Assembly (NCBI GenBank): GCA_050732575.1
Contig: JBOHRF010000056.1
Location: 1-23,487, forward strand
Source of the DNA: JBBDWZ01 sp050732575
Lineage (GTDB): Bacteria > Gemmatimonadota > Gemmatimonadetes > Longimicrobiales > RSA9
Direction: 5' to 3'
Length of the DNA stretch: 23,487 nt
Below, one piece after another: positions 13,971 through 21,974 of this stretch. How positions within the stretch are numbered: the stretch's first letter is position 1; every line of letters begins with the position of its first letter. A model generated the notes under the pieces. That model saw only the letters and a list, made by a program, of their open reading frames with translations, did no database searches and was not told the DNA's origin. Both the position numbers and the translations under genes were made by a program.

Positions 13971-15188
13971 TTGTCTGACCGTACCACGACAACAGATCCG
14001 AATCTCCATTCGTTGCCGACGACAGCGCTGGCGCGCGCAGCGGCCAACCCGGGCCCGCCACGCATTCTGTTGTCCGCGGGCGAGCCTTCGGGCGATATGC
14101 ACGGTGCCGCGCTGGCCAGCGCACTCCTGCGAGCCTGGCCCAATGCAGAGCTGTTTGGGTTGGGCGGTGATGCCATGGCTGCGGCCGGTGTAAGGCTGTA
14201 TGCGCACACGCGCCAGCTGGCGGTCATGGGTTTCGTGGAGGTGTTGCGCCACCTTCCGTTTTTTGTGCGCTTATGGCGCGATGTCAAACAGGTGATAGCA
14301 GATTCGCAACCCGACCTGGTCATTCCCATCGACTATCCCGGTTTCAACATGCGGCTGGCACGGCACGCAAAAACCAACCGGATACCCGTCCTCTATTTCA
14401 TTGCACCCCAGGTCTGGGCCTGGCACAGGAGCCGCATGCGGCAGCTGGCCGCTCATGTGGATCGCCTGGCGGTCGTACTGCCATTCGAAGAACCACTATT
14501 TCGCGAGGCGGGCGCGAACGTACGCTTTGTCGGGCATCCATTGAGCGATGTCACCGATGCATCGCCCACCCGGTCTGCCTTCTGCGCACGCCTGGGATTG
14601 GATCCGGCGCGCTATATCCTGGCGCTGTTCCCGGGCTCCCGAGGGCAAGAAGTAGAGCGGCATCTACCGCTGTTTCAGGCGGCAACGCGCAGCGTGCAGG
14701 CGCACATGCCCGAAGTACAACCGGTGCTGGCAGCCAGCCCTGCGGTGTCGAGCCGTGTGTATCGCGCCAGCGGAATGCCGTTCACTGGCGATGCCAACGA
14801 ACTTCTGGCGCACGCTCGGGCCGCGCTCGTCAAATCAGGCACGACTACGTTACAAACGGGGCTGGCGGGCGTGCCCATGGTAGTGACTTACCAGATGCAT
14901 CCCATCACGTACCGTCTGGCCAGAACGCTGGTGGACGTACCACACATTGCACTGGTCAACCTGGTGGCAGGCGGGCGGGTCGTTCCGGAGTTGATCCAGG
15001 ATGCGGCCTCGCCCGATGCGCTCGCGCAGGCCGTGTTGCCGCTGTTGCAGGACAGTGCAGCCCGAGAAACCATGCGTCATGCGCTGGCGCGTGTACGCGA
15101 AAAACTGGCGGGCCCGGCGGACGGCCTGTCGGCCGCCGACCGTGTGGCCACACTGGCCGCCGAGCTGATCGCCGCGCCGCGCACATGA
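13971..15188 (+). CDS. lpxB: LpxB, lipid A disaccharide synthase
   Basis: LpxB is a peripheral inner-membrane GT-B glycosyltransferase. It condenses UDP-2,3-diacyl-GlcN with lipid X to give the beta-1,6 disaccharide. The 405 residues show family motifs in order: ILLSAGEPSGDMHGAALA, ELFGLGGDAMAAAG, LAVMGFVEVL, PDLVIPIDYPGFNMRLA, YFIAPQVWAWHRSRM, FVGHPLSD, LFPGSRGQEV, and the donor-site region ALVKSGTTTLQTGLAGVPMVV. The start is taken as TTG 13971, because there is no in-frame ATG or GTG before the conserved core. This gives about 30 residues ahead of the core, so the true start could be a later codon. The stop overlaps the next gene as ATGA. Confidence 0.95.
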   Translation: MSDRTTTTDPNLHSLPTTALARAAANPGPPRILLSAGEPSGDMHGAALASALLRAWPNAELFGLGGDAMAAAGVRLYAHTRQLAVMGFVEVLRHLPFFVRLWRDVKQVIADSQPDLVIPIDYPGFNMRLARHAKTNRIPVLYFIAPQVWAWHRSRMRQLAAHVDRLAVVLPFEEPLFREAGANVRFVGHPLSDVTDASPTRSAFCARLGLDPARYILALFPGSRGQEVERHLPLFQAATRSVQAHMPEVQPVLAASPAVSSRVYRASGMPFTGDANELLAHARAALVKSGTTTLQTGLAGVPMVVTYQMHPITYRLARTLVDVPHIALVNLVAGGRVVPELIQDAASPDALAQAVLPLLQDSAARETMRHALARVREKLAGPADGLSAADRVATLAAELIAAPRT

Positions 15189-15832
15189 GTGAATTGAAAT
15201 ACGTTGCGGCGGCGCGCATCGGCGGTCTGGCGCTGGACGGTCTTTTCCGCACGCTTCACTACCAGGTCGAGGGAGCGTCGCATCACCAGACGTACGTGAG
15301 CCAGGGGAAACCGGTCATTTTCGCACTCTGGCACGGCCGTTTGTTGCCCCTTGGTTTCCTCCATCGTGACCAGCGCATTGCCTCCCTGATCAGCGCTTCG
15401 GCAGACGGAGAATACCTGGCTCGTCTGTTTGACCACTGGGGTTATCAGAACGTGCGCGGGTCGAGCAGCCGGGGCGGCAGCGAAGCCCTGCGCGCGCTGG
15501 TTCGACATGTTCGAAAGGGCGACTCGCTGGCCATCACGCCGGATGGTCCGCGCGGGCCCATGCAGAAGATGAAGTCAGGTGTGTTGCTGGCGGCGCAACT
15601 CACGGGCGCGCCCATCATTCCAATCACGGCCAGTGCAACGTCTGGCTGGTGGCCAGGAAACTGGGATCGGTTGCTGATCCCAAAACCTTTCTCAACCGTA
15701 CACGTGCGCTACGGCGAGCCGTTTCTGGTAGCGCGCTCCGCTGATGAGGCCGGCATCGCGCAGCGCAACCGTGAGCTGGAGCTTGTCCTCAACCGGATGA
15801 CCGATGAAGTCGACCGGGCCGCACGCCGCTGA
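15185..15832 (+). CDS. DUF374 lysophospholipid-acyltransferase-family protein, probable lipid A late acyltransferase
   Basis: This 215-residue protein has the DUF374 signature: the HX4-type catalytic motif in FALWHGRLLPLG, then RGSSSRGGSEALRALV, and ITPDGPRGPMQKMKSGVLLAAQLTGAP. This is the fold of membrane-associated acyltransferases. LpxJ, the late acyltransferase acting on lipid A precursors in Helicobacter/Campylobacter-type bacteria, belongs to DUF374. Placement between lpxB and lpxK supports a secondary acylation of lipid A here, though the substrate is inferred. The start is ATG 15185 overlapping the lpxB stop; the frame is open far upstream only as a shadow of lpxB. The 3' end overlaps the lpxK start by 29 bp. 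Confidence 0.9.
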   Translation: MSELKYVAAARIGGLALDGLFRTLHYQVEGASHHQTYVSQGKPVIFALWHGRLLPLGFLHRDQRIASLISASADGEYLARLFDHWGYQNVRGSSSRGGSEALRALVRHVRKGDSLAITPDGPRGPMQKMKSGVLLAAQLTGAPIIPITASATSGWWPGNWDRLLIPKPFSTVHVRYGEPFLVARSADEAGIAQRNRELELVLNRMTDEVDRAARR

Positions 15833-16853
15833 GACGCGTCCAGCAGGCGCCTCATTCGAGCAGAGTGGGCAACACGCACTTGCGCGCATCTGGCGCGCGG
15901 CCGATACGCATCCGGCTGTCCTGCTGCTGCGACCGATGTCTGCACTGTTTGGCGCCCTGGTGCGCACTCGGCGCGCACTGTATGAACGGGGCTGGCGCCA
16001 GCCGCAGCGCGTCAAGATTCCCGTCATCAGCGTCGGCAATCTCACGGTGGGCGGAACCGGCAAGACGCCGCTCACGCGCTGGTTGGTGGAGGGCTTGCTG
16101 GCGCGTCATCAGCGCCCGGCTGTATTGCACGGCGGATACGCCGATGATGAACCGGCGCTGCATCGAATCTGGCACCCTGACGTGAAAGTGTATGTGGGTC
16201 GCGAGCGCAGCGCTTCAGCGCACATTGCGGTCGCGCAGGGCGCTACCGTCCTGGTGCTGGACGACGGCCGCCAGCATCTGCGTCTGGCGCGTGACCTGGA
16301 CATCGTTTTAGTGGCCGCCGAAACCTGGACACAACCGCGCCGCTTGCTGCCCGCCGGGGCCTGGCGTGAGCCACTCGGCACGCTCCGCTCGGCCGGCCTC
16401 ATTGTGGTCACGCGCAAAGCCGCCTCTGCAGAACAGGCCCAAGCCGTGCTCCACGAGCTCACGGCATACACCGAGCAAAACGTAGCGGTCATCGCCTGGC
16501 TCGCGCTGTCAGGCTGGACGCAATTGGGTACGCTGGAAGCACGACCGGTGCCGGCCGAGGCGTTCGTGGTTTGTGGTATTGCGGAGCCGGGTGCATTGGT
16601 TGAACAACTCGAAGTAGCAGGCACGCGCGTGAGTGGATTGCTGGCCTTTGCCGATCATCACGAGTTCTCCAGAAACGATTTGGAGCGGGCCCAACGTCAG
16701 GCGGCGGGCCGCACCATTGTCATCACGGAAAAGGATGCGGTGAAGATTGCTCGGCTCGATCCCACCTTCCGCGCCCTGGTAGCGAAGCAACAAGTAGTGA
16801 TCGAACGCGGCCAGCACGAGCTGTGGGCAGCGGTTGAGCGAGTGCTGGCATGA
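15804..16853 (+). CDS. lpxK: LpxK, tetraacyldisaccharide 4'-kinase
   Basis: LpxK phosphorylates the 4'-position of the lipid A disaccharide to give lipid IVA, acting at the inner-membrane surface. The 349 residues include an N-terminal amphipathic region, the P-loop in ISVGNLTVGGTGKTP (about 76-89), the family's DEP motif (D115-P117), the Walker-B-like DDGRQHLRLARDLDIVLV (from 153) and the lipid-kinase ending FADHHEFSRNDL and ITEKDAVK. The usual SRGYGR...GDEP segment is compressed: GGY at 110-112 is followed almost at once by DDEP, about 20 residues fewer than I recall for E. coli LpxK. The start at ATG 15804 overlaps the previous gene; a start further in is possible. The stop overlaps the nadB start (ATGA). 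Confidence 0.93.
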   Translation: MKSTGPHAAETRPAGASFEQSGQHALARIWRAADTHPAVLLLRPMSALFGALVRTRRALYERGWRQPQRVKIPVISVGNLTVGGTGKTPLTRWLVEGLLARHQRPAVLHGGYADDEPALHRIWHPDVKVYVGRERSASAHIAVAQGATVLVLDDGRQHLRLARDLDIVLVAAETWTQPRRLLPAGAWREPLGTLRSAGLIVVTRKAASAEQAQAVLHELTAYTEQNVAVIAWLALSGWTQLGTLEARPVPAEAFVVCGIAEPGALVEQLEVAGTRVSGLLAFADHHEFSRNDLERAQRQAAGRTIVITEKDAVKIARLDPTFRALVAKQQVVIERGQHELWAAVERVLA

Positions 16854-18433
16854 CAAGCAACGAAGTGGATGTGCTGGTAATAGGTAGTGGCATTGCCGGT
16901 CTCAGCTTTGCCCTCAACGCAGCCCAGCATGGCAGGGTAGCGATCATCACCAAGAAAGAGCGTGTGGCGTCCAGCACCAACTATGCGCAGGGTGGCATTG
17001 CTGCGGTGATGCACGAGGATGACTCTGCCGAGCTGCACCTGCGCGATACGCTGGTGGCCGGCGCGGGTCTGTGTCACCGCGCTGCGGTGGAACGGCTGGT
17101 ACGGGATGGCCCCGCCCGGGTGCGCGAGTTGATGGACTGGGGCGTTCGCTTCAGTCGGGACGAACGCGGCCTCTCCCTGGGCCGGGAAGGTGGACACTCG
17201 CGCCGTCGTATTCTGCACGCGCAGGACTTGACGGGGCGCGAGATCGAGAACGCCCTGCTGGCTGCGCTGGCCCAACATGAGCGTGTGACCGTGTATGAGG
17301 ATCATCTGGCGAATGATTTGATCATTGGCTGGGACGCCAGCTCGGGCGAACGACGGTGCGCGGGTGCGCGCGTGCTGAATCACAGGCAAAACCAGCAACT
17401 CAACTTTCTGGCTGGCTTCACACTCCTGGCCACGGGCGGTCTGGGACAGGCCTACCGTCATACCACCAATCCTGAGATCGCTACGGGTGATGGTGTGGCC
17501 ATGGCATTTCGTGCAGGTGCTGAAATCCGCAACCTGGAATTCGTCCAGTTCCATCCCACGGCCATGTATCCGGCCGAAGGCCGCGCCTTTTTGATTTCGG
17601 AAGCAGTGCGGGGCGAGGGCGCTGTACTGCGCAAGCATGATGGCGGCGCGCTCATGACCGGCGTGCACCGCCTGGGCTCACTGGCGCCGCGTGACGTAGT
17701 AGCTCGCGCCATAGACGCGTATCTCAAGGACAGTGGCGCACCGTACGTGCTGCTGGATCTCTCGCCCATAGAACGAGACGTCGTGCGCCAACGTTTCCCC
17801 AATATTCTGGCCGAATGCGCGGCCCGTTCCATCGACGCCATGAGCGAGCCGATTCCCGTGGTGCCAGCCGCACACTATAGCTGTGGCGGCGTCTGGACTG
17901 ATGCCCATGGCCGCACCACACTACCTGGATTGTTTGCGGCAGGTGAGGTTGCCTGCACTGGCGTACACGGCGCTAACCGCCTAGCATCTAACTCCTTACT
18001 GGAGGCGATGGTGTACAGTCACCAGGCCGCGCAGCTAGTAGCCGCTGAGCTGGCCTTGCCCCGTCCGGAACGGCGAGTCGAAAGTGTGCTGGAGGGTGAA
18101 CCCGCCACCCCGGACGAGTTGGCCACCTGGCAGGTCTGGCGCGAGCAGTTGCGGCAGCTGATGTGGAACCAGGGCGGCATTGTTCGCAGTGACGACCGGT
18201 TGCAGCGCGCCGATCAGGAGCTGGTGGAACTACGGGCCAGGGTAGATCGAGCATCGCCGTGCACGGCGCTCGTGCCCGAACTCATCGAACTACGCAATCT
18301 GGTCGATGTGGCCACGCTGATTGTGCGTTGTGCCCTGCAACGGCGGGAAAGTCGCGGGCTGCACTACAACATCGACTACCCGTACCGCGATAACGAGCGT
18401 TACCTGCACGACACAGTCGTGCTGAACGTGTAG
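16850..18433 (+). CDS. nadB: L-aspartate oxidase
   Basis: NadB oxidises L-aspartate to iminoaspartate using FAD, the first step of de novo NAD synthesis; NadA is not in this window. The 527 residues (E. coli 540) show the N-terminal FAD dinucleotide motif VLVIGSGIAGLSFALNAAQ (G12, G14, G17), TNYAQGGIAAV, the substrate-site EGGHSRRRILHA, NLEFVQFHPTA, the active-site HYSCGGVWTD and TGVHGANRLASNSLLEAMVY. A C-terminal helical domain with RESRGLHYNIDYP completes it. All family motifs look intact. The start ATG is coupled to lpxK by a 4-bp overlap. It is followed after 15 nt by gdhA with AGGAG in between, so the nitrogen/NAD genes appear to be read with the lipid A genes. Confidence 0.97.
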   Translation: MTSNEVDVLVIGSGIAGLSFALNAAQHGRVAIITKKERVASSTNYAQGGIAAVMHEDDSAELHLRDTLVAGAGLCHRAAVERLVRDGPARVRELMDWGVRFSRDERGLSLGREGGHSRRRILHAQDLTGREIENALLAALAQHERVTVYEDHLANDLIIGWDASSGERRCAGARVLNHRQNQQLNFLAGFTLLATGGLGQAYRHTTNPEIATGDGVAMAFRAGAEIRNLEFVQFHPTAMYPAEGRAFLISEAVRGEGAVLRKHDGGALMTGVHRLGSLAPRDVVARAIDAYLKDSGAPYVLLDLSPIERDVVRQRFPNILAECAARSIDAMSEPIPVVPAAHYSCGGVWTDAHGRTTLPGLFAAGEVACTGVHGANRLASNSLLEAMVYSHQAAQLVAAELALPRPERRVESVLEGEPATPDELATWQVWREQLRQLMWNQGGIVRSDDRLQRADQELVELRARVDRASPCTALVPELIELRNLVDVATLIVRCALQRRESRGLHYNIDYPYRDNERYLHDTVVLNV

Positions 18434-18448
18434 GAGTCACACTTTCAC

Positions 18449-19741
18449 ATGGAAGCCGCAGCCAAGCCAGCGGTGGTGAAAACCGCTGAAGCTGACAACG
18501 AGGAAAACCCATTCGAGGCGATGATGCAGCGCTTTGATCGCGCTGCCGAATTGCTGAACCTTGACCCCGGCATCTACCGCATCCTCAGGCATCCCGAAAA
18601 ACAGATCATCACATCGATTCCCGTAGTCATGGACAACGGTGAAATCGATGTTTTCACAGGCTACCGTGTTCTCTACAACACCTCGCGTGGTCCGGCCAAG
18701 GGTGGAATCCGCTACGATCTGGGTGTAACGCTGGACGAAGTGACCGCACTGGCCGCATGGATGACCTGGAAGTGTGCCGTTGTGGATGTGCCGTTTGGCG
18801 GCGCCAAAGGTGGTGTGGTCTGCGATCCGTTCCGCCTTTCGTCCTCTGAGTTGGAGCGCCTCACGCGCCGCTACACCGCATCGTTGCTCGATGTGCTGGG
18901 ACCCGAGTCCGACGTGCCGGCGCCCGATGTCAATACCAACGAGCAAGTGATGGCCTGGATCATGGACACCTATTCCATGCACAAGCGCCACACGGTGACT
19001 GCGGTTGTGACCGGCAAGCCGGTGGCCATGGGCGGGTCGCGCGGCCGGCGCGAAGCCACGGGCCGCGGTGTCATGATCGTGATCAAGGAAGCACTCCGCT
19101 CCTTGGGCATACCTCTGCACGGCACGACCGTGGCCGTGCAGGGTTTCGGGAATGTGGGTTCGGTGGCCGCCAAGCTGCTCGAGTTGGAAGGAATGACCGT
19201 AGTGGCCGTGAGTGACAAAACGGGCGGCGTGTACAATCCGAGCGGAATCATGGTGGATGAAGCGCTCGAGTGGATCCGCACGAACCGGTTTCTGGAGGGT
19301 TTCCCCAACGGCGAGCCGATCTCCAACGAGGACGTGCTCGAACTGGGCGTGGACGTGCTGGTCCCGGCCGCACTGGAAAACGTCATCACTCGGCGCAACG
19401 CCGGGCGGATCAAGGCGAAGGTGATCGCCGAAGGTGCAAACGGACCGACCACGGCTCCGGCTGATGCCATTCTGGATGACAAGGGCGTGTTCGTGATTCC
19501 CGACATCCTGGCCAACGCGGGCGGTGTGACGGTCAGTTATTTCGAGTGGGTGCAAAACCGCGAAGGCTACTATTGGGGCGAGGACGTGGTGAACGAGCGG
19601 CTGCGCGATGTCATGATGCGCTCGTTCAACGACGTGATCACCTACTCGAAGCAGCACGAAGTGAATCTGCGCACTGCCTCCTACATGTTGTCCATTGACC
19701 GTGTGGCCGCCGTACACAAGCTACGCGGCGTCTACGCCTGA
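18449..19741 (+). CDS. gdhA: Glutamate dehydrogenase (Glu/Leu/Phe/Val family)
   Basis: This enzyme interconverts glutamate with 2-oxoglutarate and ammonia using NAD(P). The 430-residue length is that of the hexameric small GDH class. The N-terminal substrate domain has GPAKGGIRYDLGVTLDEV with the catalytic-region Lys, then WKCAVVDVPFGGAKGGV and PAPDVNTNEQVMAWI. The Rossmann domain follows with VAVQGFGNVGSVAA and VVAVSDKTGG, and the C-terminal part has EGANGPTTAPAD and ILANAGGVTVSYFEWVQN. Cofactor preference cannot be fixed from sequence by eye. AGGAG at 18432-18436 lies 12 nt before the ATG, a long spacing. rlmH starts 8 nt after its stop. Confidence 0.96.
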   Translation: MEAAAKPAVVKTAEADNEENPFEAMMQRFDRAAELLNLDPGIYRILRHPEKQIITSIPVVMDNGEIDVFTGYRVLYNTSRGPAKGGIRYDLGVTLDEVTALAAWMTWKCAVVDVPFGGAKGGVVCDPFRLSSSELERLTRRYTASLLDVLGPESDVPAPDVNTNEQVMAWIMDTYSMHKRHTVTAVVTGKPVAMGGSRGRREATGRGVMIVIKEALRSLGIPLHGTTVAVQGFGNVGSVAAKLLELEGMTVVAVSDKTGGVYNPSGIMVDEALEWIRTNRFLEGFPNGEPISNEDVLELGVDVLVPAALENVITRRNAGRIKAKVIAEGANGPTTAPADAILDDKGVFVIPDILANAGGVTVSYFEWVQNREGYYWGEDVVNERLRDVMMRSFNDVITYSKQHEVNLRTASYMLSIDRVAAVHKLRGVYA

Positions 19742-19749
19742 AATCCGGC

Positions 19750-20226
19750 TTGAAGGTCGTGCTCATCGCCGTCGGCAAGCCAGGCGCGCTGCTGCGAGAG
19801 GCGATTCACGAGTATGAGCAGCGCGCAGCGCGTTACTGGCCTTTCCAGGCGATTGAAGTGCGGGCCGAAAAAGCCAGCAAGAACATGAGTGCCGAGCGTC
19901 TAATGGATCTGGAGGCAGATCGCCTGCTGGAGCGCGTTCCGGCCGACACCGAGCTGATTGCGTTGACACGTAAGGGCACGCTTTGGGATTCCGCGCAGTT
20001 CGCGCAGCACCTGCAGCAGCGGGTACTACACGCGCAACCAGACGTGGCCTTCGTCATTGGCGGTGCGTTTGGGCTGGGCAGCGGCATCCTGCAACGCGCA
20101 GCACGACAGCTCAGTCTCTCACCGTACACGATGCCGCACGAGCTGGCCCGTCTGGTTCTGGCCGAGCAACTCTACCGGGCCGGTACGCTCACGCGCGGCG
20201 AACCTTACCACAAAGCCCGGTCATGA
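19750..20226 (+). CDS. rlmH: 23S rRNA (pseudouridine-1915-N3)-methyltransferase
   Basis: RlmH is a SPOUT-class knotted methyltransferase that uses SAM to methylate pseudouridine 1915 in helix 69 of 23S rRNA on assembled 70S ribosomes. The 158 residues match the family (about 155-160). The N-terminus MKVVLIAVGKPG is typical. The C-terminal knot reads FVIGGAFGLGSGILQRAA, then SLSPYTMPHELARLVLAEQLYRA and the invariant end GEPYHK. The start is TTG 19750, since there is no ATG or GTG near and the family N-terminus begins exactly there. The stop overlaps the bshC ATG. Confidence 0.95.
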   Translation: MKVVLIAVGKPGALLREAIHEYEQRAARYWPFQAIEVRAEKASKNMSAERLMDLEADRLLERVPADTELIALTRKGTLWDSAQFAQHLQQRVLHAQPDVAFVIGGAFGLGSGILQRAARQLSLSPYTMPHELARLVLAEQLYRAGTLTRGEPYHKARS

Positions 20227-21863
20227 GCATCGTGCTGGATGGACTGGAGATCCGGCTCGAATCGCTGTCGGGCACAAAACTGGTTCGCGACTACTACAGC
20301 GGTGATCCGGAACTGGGCACGTTTTACTCGGGTTATCCGTGGTCGTTGAGCGCGTTTCGTCGTCGGGCCGAGTTGGTAAAGCGGCGGGCCACGGGTGAAC
20401 GGCAGCGATTGTTGCGGGAATCGGTGGAGCCAACTTCGCCGCGTGCCGCCGAAAAGCTCGAGCGCATTGCGGCCGGTGAAGGGTTTGTGGTGACTACCGG
20501 CCAACAGGCCGGTCTGTTCGGCGGGCCGCTCTACACAGCTTACAAAGTGCTGACTACGGTAAAGCTGGCCCAGGTACTCGAAGAAACGCTGGGCGTACCG
20601 GTAGCCCCGCTGTTCTGGTCCCCGGCCGACGATCACGACTGGGAGGAAGTGAACCACATGGGTGTGCTCGACGCGCGCAATCAGCTGCAGCGTGTCGAGC
20701 TGCCCGGCCAGCCCGATTCAGCCGTGTCCATGGCCAGGCGGCGGGTGGGTGAGGGAATCGCTAACACGCTGCAGCACCTGACCGAGCTGCTGCCGGCCAA
20801 CGAATTCGCCGGACGCCAACTGGAGTTGTTGCAGACCGCGTACGCGCCCCACGCGTTTTTCGCCGATGCATTCAAGACGGTAATTGCGCACACGTTCGCA
20901 CGCTTCGACTTGCTGATGGTAGCGTCCAGCCACAAGGCACTCAAACGATTCTCGATTCCGCTGATCACGCGGGAGCTGGAGCATACCGAACGCCATGCTG
21001 CGTTGCTGCGCTCACAGACCGATCGGTTGCTGGCAGCCGGATACCACGAACAGGTGGCCATTGCCGACGATGCGGCCAACGTGATGTACGAAGATGAGCA
21101 CGGCCGCGAGCGACTCGTGCAGGAGAATGGCGGCTGGGTGTTGCGCCGAACCAAGCGGCAATTCCGGCATGAGGAACTATTGGCACTATTGCAGTCCGAA
21201 CCAGAGCGTTTTTCGCCCAACGTATTGCTCCGGCCGGTGGTGGAAAGTAATGCCTTTCCCACGTTGGCGTACGTGGGAGGACCGGCCGAGCTCAGCTACT
21301 TTGCCCAAACCGGCTGCCTGTTCGTGGCGCACGAAGTACCCATGCCCCTGTTCTTTCCGCGCAAGAGCGGCGATCTGGTGGAAGCAAAGGTCCAGAAGGT
21401 TTTGGATAAGTTTGGTCTTACGCCGCTCGACCTGCGGCGTCCGTTCCATGAGCTGGCCAGTCAAATTGCGCGCGATGAGCTGCCGCACGATGTAACCTCC
21501 GCGCTGCAGCAGCTCAGACGGGATATCACGGACGGGTACGGCTCGCTGGTGAACGCGGCCACTGGAATCGATCAGACTTTGCGCGGTCCGCTGGAAGGGG
21601 CGCGCAATTCCAGCCACAAGCATCTGGAAGACGCGGAACGCAAGATTCTGCAGCATTTGAAAAAGCAAAACGAGATCGGCCTCGAACAAGTGCGGAAAGC
21701 CAGCACAAACCTGTTCCCTAATGGCGAACGGCAGGAGCGAGTTCTGGGTACGATCAACTATCTGGCCCGGTACGGCGAGAGCTTGCTGACCGGCATCATG
21801 GACGCACTGGATTTGCAGATCGATGCGGTCGTTGAGGGCTGGGATGGCGTGCGCTGTGCCTGA
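20223..21863 (+). CDS. bshC: Bacillithiol biosynthesis cysteine-adding enzyme
   Basis: BshC catalyses the last step of bacillithiol synthesis, adding cysteine to GlcN-malate. The 546 residues (B. subtilis about 539) show the family's TGQQAGLFGGPLYTAYK near residue 95, followed by PLFWSPADDHDWEEVNHM, then YVGGPAELSYFAQ and PMPLFFPRKS, and a C-terminal coiled-coil helix region (about 430-520). The Rossmann-like core and coiled coil are both present, and no truncation is seen. The start is ATG 20223 in an ATGA overlap with rlmH; the frame is open upstream only as a shadow of rlmH. BshA and BshB, needed earlier in the pathway, are not here. Bacillithiol would act as the low-molecular-weight thiol of this organism. 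Confidence 0.95.
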   Translation: MSIVLDGLEIRLESLSGTKLVRDYYSGDPELGTFYSGYPWSLSAFRRRAELVKRRATGERQRLLRESVEPTSPRAAEKLERIAAGEGFVVTTGQQAGLFGGPLYTAYKVLTTVKLAQVLEETLGVPVAPLFWSPADDHDWEEVNHMGVLDARNQLQRVELPGQPDSAVSMARRRVGEGIANTLQHLTELLPANEFAGRQLELLQTAYAPHAFFADAFKTVIAHTFARFDLLMVASSHKALKRFSIPLITRELEHTERHAALLRSQTDRLLAAGYHEQVAIADDAANVMYEDEHGRERLVQENGGWVLRRTKRQFRHEELLALLQSEPERFSPNVLLRPVVESNAFPTLAYVGGPAELSYFAQTGCLFVAHEVPMPLFFPRKSGDLVEAKVQKVLDKFGLTPLDLRRPFHELASQIARDELPHDVTSALQQLRRDITDGYGSLVNAATGIDQTLRGPLEGARNSSHKHLEDAERKILQHLKKQNEIGLEQVRKASTNLFPNGERQERVLGTINYLARYGESLLTGIMDALDLQIDAVVEGWDGVRCA

Positions 21864-21974
21864 GCAAACCGGACTGCCACGGTCGCGGCAGGGGAAGGCG
21901 CCGATGGTAGATGACTCGGGCGGAATTACGAATTCTTGCACGCGTTGCTGAAAACGACTTCTATTGAGCGACGT
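21864..21974 (+). other. Intergenic stretch between bshC and the small membrane-protein gene
   Basis: This 111-bp stretch holds no terminator with a T-run. Three things stand out. A purine run at 21890-21898 lies 5 nt before an ATG at 21904 that opens a 15-codon frame ending CTRC-stop (21904-21951). A short inverted repeat, GAATT-ACG-AATTC, lies at 21923-21935. A TTG at 21936 is a possible alternative start of the next gene. Confidence 0.4.

Noticed and set aside
14273..15184. Long upstream extension of the DUF374 frame through lpxB
   Set aside because: This part is low-complexity shadow of lpxB. The family N-terminus begins at ATG 15185 in a 4-bp overlap.
18437..19717. 426-codon open frame on the minus strand opposite gdhA
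   Set aside because: It is antisense to a complete, motif-rich glutamate dehydrogenase. It is His/Arg-rich with no domain, a typical GC-rich shadow frame.
19983..20222. Upstream extension of the bshC frame through rlmH
   Set aside because: The extension is the rlmH sequence read in another frame. BshC family sequence starts at ATG 20223.
21874..21892. CTGCC...GGCAG hairpin after bshC as a terminator
   Set aside because: The stem is 5 bp with a long loop and is followed by a purine run instead of T residues.
21923..21935. Inverted repeat GAATT-ACG-AATTC before the small membrane-protein gene
   Set aside because: The arms are only 5 bp; too short to support an operator or terminator, and no T-run follows.
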